Origin: Herbaspirillum sp. 3R11
GTDB taxonomy: Bacteria; Pseudomonadota; Gammaproteobacteria; Burkholderiales; Burkholderiaceae_D
Reading direction: 5' to 3'
Assembly: GCF_004563925.1 (NCBI RefSeq)
Contig: NZ_SPNJ01000001.1
Span: forward strand, 434,001 to 498,000
Length of the DNA: 64,000 nucleotides
The position numbers and the translations under genes were made by a program. The notes below the pieces were generated by a model. That model saw only the letters and a list, made by a program, of their open reading frames with translations. It was not told the origin of the DNA and did not search any database. Shown piece by piece: positions 58,107 through 64,000 of the stretch. Within the stretch, counting starts at the first letter, position 1. Every line of letters starts with the position of its first letter.

Positions 58107-58871
58107 ATGACGACTTTACTTTCCGCAGCCGAAGAACTCGGCCATCTTCTGAGCGACGCGTATTCACAGCAGGCGACGGCTATCGTGCCGCCTGAGCTGG
58201 AGCCGGCAGACAGCGACGACGCCTATCTGGCGCAACAGGCTTTCCTGCGCCGCAGCCATGCCGTCATCGGCGGCTGGAAGATCGGCGCCAAATCCGAGGT
58301 CGGGCCGATCCAGGGTGCGCCGTTGCCGCTGAGCGGCATCCATCCGGCTTCATCGGTGATTCGTCGCAGCGCATTTGCGGTGCTGGGACTGGAGCTGGAA
58401 ATCATGTTTTGCTTCGACCGCGATTTCAAGCCGCGCAATACGCCGGTGCCGGATGCTGAAGTGATGGAAAGCATTTCGTCGATGGGCGCTTCCATCGAAA
58501 TCGTTTCCAGCCGCCTGGCGGGTTGGCCCGATGTGCCGAAGCTGAATCAACTGGCCGATCTGCAGAATCACGGCGCACTGGTAATCGGCGAGCTGAGCGA
58601 CTATCGCGAGGATTTCAACTTCCGCCGTCCCGACACGCATCTGACCTTCAACGGCGCGGATGTCTTCAAGGGGCAGGGCGTCAATCCGGCCGGCGATCCG
58701 CGCCGGCTGCTGAGCTGGCTGGTCAATCACTGCAGCGCACGCGGCATGGCGATTCCCGGCGGCACGGTGATTACCGCCGGTTCCTACACCGGCATGTTTT
58801 TTCCGCAAGAACCGGGCATGGTGATCGGGCAGATCGCCGGCTTGCCGCCGATTCATTTTGAACTGAGCTGA
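58107..58871 (+). CDS. 2-keto-4-pentenoate hydratase/FAH-superfamily protein
   Basis: From the ATG at 58107 the protein has 254 residues. LELEIMFCFDRDF, ASIEIVSSRLAGW, and TAGSYTGMFFPQEPG fit the hydratase/decarboxylase branch of the fumarylacetoacetate-hydrolase superfamily, with metal-binding Glu in ELEI. In known pathways such enzymes hydrate 2-hydroxypenta-2,4-dienoate or decarboxylate oxalocrotonate. It precedes the oxidase by 32 bp. Its substrate here is unknown. Confidence 0.87.
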   Translation: MTTLLSAAEELGHLLSDAYSQQATAIVPPELEPADSDDAYLAQQAFLRRSHAVIGGWKIGAKSEVGPIQGAPLPLSGIHPASSVIRRSAFAVLGLELEIMFCFDRDFKPRNTPVPDAEVMESISSMGASIEIVSSRLAGWPDVPKLNQLADLQNHGALVIGELSDYREDFNFRRPDTHLTFNGADVFKGQGVNPAGDPRRLLSWLVNHCSARGMAIPGGTVITAGSYTGMFFPQEPGMVIGQIAGLPPIHFELS

Positions 58872-58903
58872 ATTTTACTTTCGTTTTTTGACAGGACTAC
58901 CCC

Positions 58904-61900
58904 ATGCTGGTCAAGCCCATCCATCTGGTTCCGCCGAGCGCGCGGAGCTCTGCATCCGCTACGCCATTCGCCATGCAATTGCAGCGAGAGATGCGCGGCG
59001 AAGTCATGTTCGGTAAAGCCGATCGCGGTCGTTATGCCACCGATGCCTCCATCTATCAGATCATGCCGCTGGGCGTAGTCGTGCCGCGCGACCAGGCCGA
59101 CCTGAAACTGGCGCTCGACATTGCACGCCAGCATCGCATGCCGGTGCTGGCCCGTGGCGCGGGCACCAGCCAGTGTGGCCAGACCGTGGGCGAGGCGCTG
59201 GTCGTCGACAACAGCAAATATCTCAACCAGGTGATCGACTTCGATCCGGTCGCGCGCACCATCACGGTTGAACCGGGCATGGTGCTCGATCATCTCAACG
59301 CCTGGCTCAAGCCGCACGGCTTGTGGTTTCCGGTCGACGTGTCGACGGCGGCGCAGTGCACCATCGGCGGCATGTCGGGCAACAACTCCTGCGGCTCGCG
59401 CTCGATCGAATACGGCAACATGGTGCACAACGTGCTGGCCATCGATGCGGTGCTGGCCGACGGTACCGAGGGCCGGTTCGGCCGTTTACCGGAGATGCCA
59501 GGCAGTGGCCGTATCGGCGACATCGTACGCGGCTTGCAAACCATCGCGCAGCGCGAGCGCGGCGAAATCGTCGAGCGCGTTCCGAAGGTGCTGCGCCGCG
59601 TGGCCGGCTACAACATCGACATCTTCGACTGCCAGAATCCGCGCGCCTTTACCGATGACGGCGTCGCCAACCTGGCGCACATTCTCATCGGTTCGGAAGG
59701 TACGCTGGCCTACAGCCGCCAGATCACGCTGGCGCTGATGCCGCTGCCGGCGCACAAGGTGCTGGGCGTGGTCAACTTCCCGACCTTCTATCAATCGATG
59801 GACATGACCCAGCACATCGTCAAGCTGGGGCCGACCGCAGTCGAGCTGGTCGATCGCACCATGATCGATCTGGCGATCAGCAATCCGGCCTTCAAGCCGG
59901 TGATCGAGAAGGCGCTGGTCGGTCATCCGGAAGCGATCCTGCTGGTGGAATTCGCCGGCGAGAATCTCGACCAACAGCTTGAAAAACTGAAACTGTTGAG
60001 CGAACTGATGGGCGACCTCGGCTTGCCCGGCTCGGTGGTCGACATGCCTGTTGCCAACGAGCAGAAAGCGCTGTGGGATGTCCGCAAGGCCGGTCTCAAC
60101 ATCATGATGAGCATGAAGGGCGACGGCAAGCCGGTGTCCTTCATCGAAGACTGCGCCGTGCCGCTGGAGCATCTGGCCGAGTACACGCGCCAGCTCACCG
60201 AAGTGTTCCACAAATACGGTACCGAGGGCACCTGGTACGCCCACGCCAGCGTCGGCACCTTGCACGTGCGGCCCATCCTCGACATGCGCCGAGGCGGCGC
60301 CAAGGACATGCGCGAAATCGCTGAGGCAGCTTCGGTGCTGGTGCGTAAATACAAAGGCGCGTATTCGGGCGAACACGGCGATGGCTTGTGTCGCGGCGAA
60401 TGGGTGGCGTGGCAGTACGGGCCGAAACTCAATGCCGCCTTCAGCGAGATCAAGGACTTGTTCGATCCCGACAACCGCTTCAATCCGGACAAGATCGTGC
60501 GTCCGCCCAAGATGGACGATGCGAGCAACTTCCGCTTCGCTCCCGGTTATCGCGAACTGCCGTACAGCCCGGCGCTGGACTGGTCGCAATGGAACGTCAA
60601 GCGCGACCCGCTGACCGGCAAGGAAAGCGCGCCCGGCAGCGGCGGCGACCGCAGCGACGGCCTCGCCAAGCTGGTCGAGATGTGCAACAACAACGGTCAC
60701 TGCCGCAAGTTCGATGCCGGCACCATGTGCCCCAGCTATCGTGTCACGCACGATGAAAAGCACGTCACGCGCGGCCGTGCCAACACCGTGCGCCTGGCTT
60801 TGTCGGGACAGCTCGGCAGCGAAGGGCTGGCCAGTCCCGAGGTCAAGGAAGTGCTGGACCTGTGTGTCTCCTGCAAGGGCTGCAAGCGCGACTGCCCGAC
60901 CGGCGTCGACATGGCCAAGGTCAAGATCGAAGCGCGCTCCGCATGGGCGGCCAGGAATGGCATCAGTCTGCGCGACAGGCTGATTGCCTACATGCCGGCT
61001 TACGCATCGTATGCCGGCAGCATCGGCGGTGCATTGGCGCTGGCGGAAAAGATTCCGGTGATTTCCGGTTGGGTGAAGGGTTTGCTGGGCTTGGCGCCGC
61101 AACGCTCGCTGCCGCGTTTCCGCAAATCGTTTCTGAGTAACGCGCGCAGTTCGGCAGAGACGACTGCCGGCAAGGAAGTCCTGCTCTTCGTCGATACCTT
61201 CAACAACAACATGGAGCCGGAAAACGCGCGCGCCGCACAGCAGGTGCTGGAGGCCGCCGGCTACAAGGTGCATTTCAATACCTTGCCGGGACAGCGCCCT
61301 TTGTGTTGCGGCCGCACCTATCTGGCGGCAGGTCTGGTCGATCAGGCCAAGGCGGAAGCGCGCCGCACGCTCGATGCGCTGATGCCGTACGTGCGCAAGG
61401 GCGTAGCAGTGGTCGGGCTGGAGCCGTCCTGTCTGCTGTCCTTGCGCGATGAATTTCTCAATTACGGTTATGGCGACGAAGCGAAACAACTGGCGAAGTC
61501 GGCTTTCCTGTTTGAAGAATTTCTGGTGCAGGAACACAAGGCCGGCAAGCTGAAGCTCGACCTGAAGCCGCTGGCGTCCGGCAAGATCGTGTTGCACGGC
61601 CACTGCCATCAAAAGGCCTTCGACGCCTTCCGTCCGGTGCCAACCGTGTTGCAGTGGATTCCGCAGGCGGAAGTGTCCGTGGTGGAGTCGTCTTGCTGCG
61701 GCATGGCCGGCAGCTTCGGCTATGAAGAGGAGCACTACGCGGCATCGATGGCGATGGCGGAGTTGTCCCTATTGCCGGCGGTGCGCAAGGCTGCGGCGGA
61801 CGCCATCGTAGTGGCGGACGGTACCAGTTGCCGTCACCAGATCCATGATGGCGCGGGGAGGGAGGCGCTCCACGTTGCCCGTGTGCTGGCGGCCGCGCTG

Positions 61901-61909
61901 AACGCGTAG
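58904..61909 (+). CDS. FAD/Fe-S fused D-2-hydroxyacid dehydrogenase-like oxidase (GlcD-GlpC type)
   Basis: The 1001-residue protein joins a FAD_binding_4 domain (about 45-190, LARGAGTSQCGQ; GGMSGNNSCGSRSIEYGN), a FAD-oxidase C domain (about 230-520, SGEHGDGLCRGEW), a 4Fe-4S pair (about 590-675, CNNNGHCRKF...MCPSYR; CVSCKGCKRDCP), and two CCG domains (about 800-990, LCCGRTYL and ESSCCGMAGSFG). It resembles the YdiJ/glycolate and D-lactate oxidase group, oxidising 2-hydroxyacids and passing electrons to the membrane quinone pool. As last gene of the operon it suggests the pathway starts from, or passes through, a 2-hydroxyacid. Confidence 0.92.
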   Translation: MLVKPIHLVPPSARSSASATPFAMQLQREMRGEVMFGKADRGRYATDASIYQIMPLGVVVPRDQADLKLALDIARQHRMPVLARGAGTSQCGQTVGEALVVDNSKYLNQVIDFDPVARTITVEPGMVLDHLNAWLKPHGLWFPVDVSTAAQCTIGGMSGNNSCGSRSIEYGNMVHNVLAIDAVLADGTEGRFGRLPEMPGSGRIGDIVRGLQTIAQRERGEIVERVPKVLRRVAGYNIDIFDCQNPRAFTDDGVANLAHILIGSEGTLAYSRQITLALMPLPAHKVLGVVNFPTFYQSMDMTQHIVKLGPTAVELVDRTMIDLAISNPAFKPVIEKALVGHPEAILLVEFAGENLDQQLEKLKLLSELMGDLGLPGSVVDMPVANEQKALWDVRKAGLNIMMSMKGDGKPVSFIEDCAVPLEHLAEYTRQLTEVFHKYGTEGTWYAHASVGTLHVRPILDMRRGGAKDMREIAEAASVLVRKYKGAYSGEHGDGLCRGEWVAWQYGPKLNAAFSEIKDLFDPDNRFNPDKIVRPPKMDDASNFRFAPGYRELPYSPALDWSQWNVKRDPLTGKESAPGSGGDRSDGLAKLVEMCNNNGHCRKFDAGTMCPSYRVTHDEKHVTRGRANTVRLALSGQLGSEGLASPEVKEVLDLCVSCKGCKRDCPTGVDMAKVKIEARSAWAARNGISLRDRLIAYMPAYASYAGSIGGALALAEKIPVISGWVKGLLGLAPQRSLPRFRKSFLSNARSSAETTAGKEVLLFVDTFNNNMEPENARAAQQVLEAAGYKVHFNTLPGQRPLCCGRTYLAAGLVDQAKAEARRTLDALMPYVRKGVAVVGLEPSCLLSLRDEFLNYGYGDEAKQLAKSAFLFEEFLVQEHKAGKLKLDLKPLASGKIVLHGHCHQKAFDAFRPVPTVLQWIPQAEVSVVESSCCGMAGSFGYEEEHYAASMAMAELSLLPAVRKAAADAIVVADGTSCRHQIHDGAGREALHVARVLAAALNA

Positions 61910-61923
61910 TTGATGCATGGTTT

Positions 61924-61956
61924 GCCGCAGGCGCGTAATTTATTTGCGTCTGCGGC
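61924..61956 (+). terminator. Terminator after the oxidase gene
   Basis: GCCGCAG (61924-61930) pairs with CTGCGGC (61950-61956), with further partial pairing inside. The T run is short. Confidence 0.6.
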
Positions 61957-61957
61957 T

Positions 61958-61985
61958 TTGACAAGATCAAATTTTGTGCTATATT
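61958..61985 (+). promoter_or_regulatory. Strong promoter upstream of the repeat array
   Basis: TTGACA (61958-61963) and TATATT (61980-61985) are 16 bp apart, with TGC before the -10. It would transcribe the repeat array and, if it reads on, thrS. A GGTTGT/ACAACC hairpin is just downstream. Confidence 0.72.
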
Positions 61986-62202
61986 GCTGGTTGTTCCTCG
62001 GTTCACAACCGGGCGGCAGGCCAAAAATCAATAAAAAGTGTTTGGTCGGCTGGTGAAGGTTACTCCGCATTACTTCTTCATTTTTGACTGGTTCCCGGTC
62101 ATGTCTGTAGCAGCAATTCATCTGTAAATCTTCCTCGATACACAAGTAGTTTTAGTTTTCGCACGCGGCTTCCTTGCGCATGTTCAGTTTTCGGCGTTCG
62201 TG

Positions 62203-62282
62203 CCGATATCAGAGCAGATTCACCTTTCGTCGTTGCCACTTTCCAGATAGGACTGGGCGACGGGAATCTACTCTTGTATCCG
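62203..62282. repeat. Structured repeat unit 1
   Basis: Imperfect long inverted repeat of about 80 bp, from CCGATAT to GTATCCG, with inner stem CGTCG/CGACG and the invariant CCACTTTCCAGATAGG core. This is the most diverged of four units. Confidence 0.8.
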
Positions 62283-62319
62283 CATTGCGCCTGCACATCT
62301 GTACATTGTCGATTGCCGT

Positions 62320-62399
62320 GTCGATACCAGAGTAGATTCACCTTTCGCGCTACCACTTTCCAGATAGGACTGGGTGGCGTGAATCTTCTCTTGTATCGG
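62320..62399. repeat. Structured repeat unit 2
   Basis: About 80 bp, CGATACCAGAGTAGATTCAC pairing with GTGAATCTTCTCTTGTATCG, with inner ACCAC/GTGG and apical CCAG/CTGG. Confidence 0.82.
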
Positions 62400-62429
62400 C
62401 ACTCAGGGTAGTTCGTCGCGGTTTTTGTG

Positions 62430-62508
62430 CCGATACCAGAGTAGATTCACCTTTCGCGCCGCCACTTTCCAGATAGGACTGGGTGGCGTGAATCTTCTCT
62501 TGTATCGG
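62430..62508. repeat. Structured repeat unit 3
   Basis: About 79 bp and nearly identical to unit 2; inner stem CGCCAC/GTGGCG. Confidence 0.82.
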
Positions 62509-62547
62509 TATCCGATTCCAGGCACCGCGCGTCTTCGCTTCACCGTA

Positions 62548-62622
62548 CCGATACAAGAGCAGGTTCCTCTTGAGGCCACTTTCCAGATAGGGCTGGGCCT
62601 TGGGAGTCTGTTCTTGTATCGG
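62548..62622. repeat. Structured repeat unit 4
   Basis: About 75 bp; CCGATACAAGAGCAG pairs with CTGTTCTTGTATCGG and the inner stem is AGGCC/GGCCT. The inner stem differs from units 1-3 in both arms together, so pairing is kept. Confidence 0.82.
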
Positions 62623-62661
62623 TATTTCCACGTATGGGATGCGACATTTTTTGATTGTTGC

Positions 62662-62667
62662 TATAAT
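62662..62667 (+). promoter_or_regulatory. Likely thrS promoter (extended -10)
   Basis: TGC-TATAAT forms an extended -10 about 84 bp before the leader peptide start. No good -35 is visible, which an extended -10 can offset. Confidence 0.6.
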
Positions 62668-62750
62668 CCTTGTCTGTTTCATGGTTGTTTTCCGCCATGT
62701 CTGTTAAGTACTACCCCAACATCTGTAAGAGCGAGAAAGGCAAACCGGTT

Positions 62751-62792
62751 ATGACACCGCGAACTACCACCAAGGTCACTACGCGACGCTAG
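62751..62792 (+). CDS. Threonine-rich leader peptide upstream of thrS
   Basis: A 13-codon frame after GAGAAAGG reads MTPRTTTKVTTRR and stops at TAG (62790-62792). Six of 13 codons are Thr. It lies just before a terminator hairpin and the threonyl-tRNA synthetase gene, the arrangement of ribosome-mediated transcription attenuation. Confidence 0.72.
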   Translation: MTPRTTTKVTTRR

Positions 62793-62814
62793 TCGGGTTC
62801 TTTTTCGTCTTCTG

Positions 62815-62843
62815 AAAAAGCGCGGCTGGTCCGCGTTTTTTTT
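62815..62843 (+). terminator. Attenuator terminator before thrS
   Basis: CGCGG (62821-62825) pairs with CCGCG (62831-62835), flanked by an A run and a T run of eight. An alternative stem CTTTTTC...GAAAAAG (about 62800-62820) overlaps its 5' flank and could compete with it. Confidence 0.75.
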
Positions 62844-62906
62844 CGTCCGCATTTTCCCTTTTCATTTATTCAGCGTCGGCAAGCAGTTGCCGGAATGGAG
62901 TCCAAC

Positions 62907-64000
62907 ATGGTTTCAGTACGTCTTCCAGATGGTTCGCAACGTCAATTCGATGCGCCCGTCACCGTGGCGCAAGTCGCCGCCAACATCGGCGCAGGTCTGG
63001 CTAAGGCCGCACTCGCCGGCAAGGTCGACGGCAAGCTGGTCGATACCTCTTTCCTGATCGAAAAAGATTCCGATCTGGCCATCGTCACCGACAAGGATGC
63101 GGATGGTCTGGAAGTGATTCGTCACTCGACCGCCCACTTGCTGGCGTATGCGGTGAAGGAATTGTTCCCTGATGCCCAGGTGACCATCGGTCCGGTGATC
63201 GACAACGGCTTCTATTACGACTTCGCCTACAAGCGTCCGTTTACCCCGGAAGACCTGGCCGCGATCGAAAAGAAAATGGCCGAGCTGGCCAAGAAGGACG
63301 AGCCCGTCACCCGCAAGGTGTTGCCGCGCGACGAGGCGGTGGCTTACTTCAAGTCCATCGGCGAAGCCTACAAGGCCGAGATCATCGAATCCATCCCGCA
63401 AGACCAGGATGTGTCGCTGTATACAGAAGGCAGCTTCACCGACTTGTGCCGCGGCCCGCACGTGCCGTCGACCGGCAAGCTGAAGGTCTTCAAGCTGATG
63501 AAGCTGGCCGGCGCCTACTGGCGCGGTGACTCCAACAACGAGATGCTGCAGCGTGTCTACGGCACTGCCTGGGCCAAGAAGGAAGACCAGGAAAGCTACC
63601 TGCACATGCTGGAAGAGGCTGAGAAGCGCGACCACCGCAAGCTGGGCCGCGCGCTGGACTTCTTCCACTTCCAGGATGAAGCGCCGGGTTTGATCTTCTG
63701 GCATCCGAAGGGCTGGTCGATCTGGCAGCAGGTCGAGCAATACATGCGCCGCGTGTACCAGGACAGCGGCTATCAGGAAGTCAAGGCGCCGCAAATCCTT
63801 GACCGCTCGCTGTGGGAAAAGACCGGCCACTGGGAAAACTATCGTGAAAACATGTTCACGACCGAATCGGAAAACCGCGCCTACGCGCTGAAGCCGATGA
63901 ATTGCCCGGGCCATATCCAGATTTACAACTCCGGTCTGCACAGCTATCGCGACCTGCCGCTGCGCTACGGCGAATTCGGCCAATGCCACCGCAACGAGCC
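62907..64000 (+). CDS. thrS: Threonyl-tRNA synthetase, 5' part (runs off the window)
   Basis: The ATG at 62907 follows GGAATGGAG. The visible 364 codons show the TGS domain (1-63), the N-terminal editing domain with HSTAHLL (about 73-79) and [20 protein letters not shown], and the start of the class II catalytic core with the zinc-ligand motif MNCPGH and motif 2 FGQCHRNEP at the window edge. It charges tRNA-Thr and edits Ser-tRNA-Thr. Regulation by the upstream leader is likely. Confidence 0.96.
   Translation, partial: MVSVRLPDGSQRQFDAPVTVAQVAANIGAGLAKAALAGKVDGKLVDTSFLIEKDSDLAIVTDKDADGLEVIRHSTAHLLAYAVKELFPDAQVTIGPVIDNGFYYDFAYKRPFTPEDLAAIEKKMAELAKKDEPVTRKVLPRDEAVAYFKSIGEAYKAEIIESIPQDQDVSLYTEGSFTDLCRGPHVPSTGKLKVFKLMKLAGAYWRGDSNNEMLQRVYGTAWAKKEDQESYLHMLEEAEKRDHRKLGRALDFFHFQDEAPGLIFWHPKGWSIWQQVEQYMRRVYQDSGYQEVKAPQILDRSLWEKTGHWENYRENMFTTESENRAYALKPMNCPGHIQIYNSGLHSYRDLPLRYGEFGQCHRNE

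Noticed and set aside
56800-58167. 455-residue frame antisense to the ACS transporter
   Set aside because: The sequence is dominated by Arg/His/Gln and runs across two plus-strand genes; no motif.
59486-61735. 749-residue frame antisense to the FAD/Fe-S oxidase
   Set aside because: Longest shadow in the window; the plus-strand protein has clear cofactor motifs.
62203-62622. CRISPR array
   Set aside because: Units are 75-80 bp, diverged and internally paired, with spacers of about 30-40 bp and only four units; no cas genes.
62099-62754. Repetitive open frames on both strands of the repeat array
   Set aside because: Their repeats follow the palindromic DNA units and read similarly on both strands, so they are by-products of the repeats.
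62913-63989. 358-residue minus-strand frame at the window end
   Set aside because: It is antisense to thrS, whose motifs are unmistakable.

Overview
The window is about 64 kb of a high-GC betaproteobacterial chromosome, most likely Oxalobacteraceae (Herbaspirillum/Collimonas-like). This rests on family-level recognition of the host genes (RelA, ThrS, FecI/FecR iron signalling, a GlcD-type oxidase operon), GC-rich codon use and the general look of the phage genes. I ran no database search, so the genus is an inference.

Layout. (1) 0-8 kb: a membrane hybrid histidine kinase, then a Fur-box-preceded surface-signalling iron cassette (ECF sigma factor, FecR-like anti-sigma, TonB receptor with an STN signalling domain, PepSY membrane protein). 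(2) 8-11.7 kb: a short-chain dehydrogenase, a DHA2 efflux pump and an Asp-nucleophile alpha/beta hydrolase behind a tandem palindromic operator. (3) 11.7-15.9 kb: tRNA-Leu(UAA), an alpha/beta hydrolase, a RidA-family protein, relA and tRNA-Val(GAC). (4) 15845-54049: a complete-looking 38.2 kb prophage integrated in the 3' end of tRNA-Val, bounded by 27-bp direct repeats. (5) 54-62 kb: a GntR/FCD regulator divergent from a four-gene operon (class V aminotransferase, MFS transporter, hydratase-like protein, FAD/Fe-S oxidase). (6) 61.9-64 kb: a promoter, four long imperfect palindromes, a Thr-rich leader peptide with a terminator, and the start of thrS.

Prophage. It is a temperate myovirus with an HK97/lambda-type head module (P27 terminase, HK97 portal, S49 protease, capsid) and a Mu-type contractile tail (sheath, tube, frameshifted chaperone, tape measure, gp43-48 baseplate). 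A lambda-like switch has a repressor and a Cro-like protein, with matching operators at a leftward and a rightward promoter. The left arm is a chain of ATGA-coupled small genes including a 701-residue ParB-like protein. The right arm carries a VapE-type primase-helicase followed by an iteron cluster (likely origin), a probable late regulator, and a promoter-terminator pair of the lambda Q kind. The lysis cassette has two holin-like proteins, a DUF5675 protein and nested Rz/Rz1. The right end carries a methylase and three cargo genes, one behind a LexA box.

The most notable system is a tail-fibre shufflon at 46.3-47.4 kb. Five alternative C-terminal cassettes share a crossover motif (CACTGCAAATGC) in the same codon phase; one is expressed and four are silent in inverted orientation. 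A second, Rci-like tyrosine recombinase lies just downstream. Other strong signals are a perfect 14-bp palindrome repeated six times across the prophage only, a possible LexA-controlled antirepressor, and a likely attenuator plus structured repeat array upstream of thrS.
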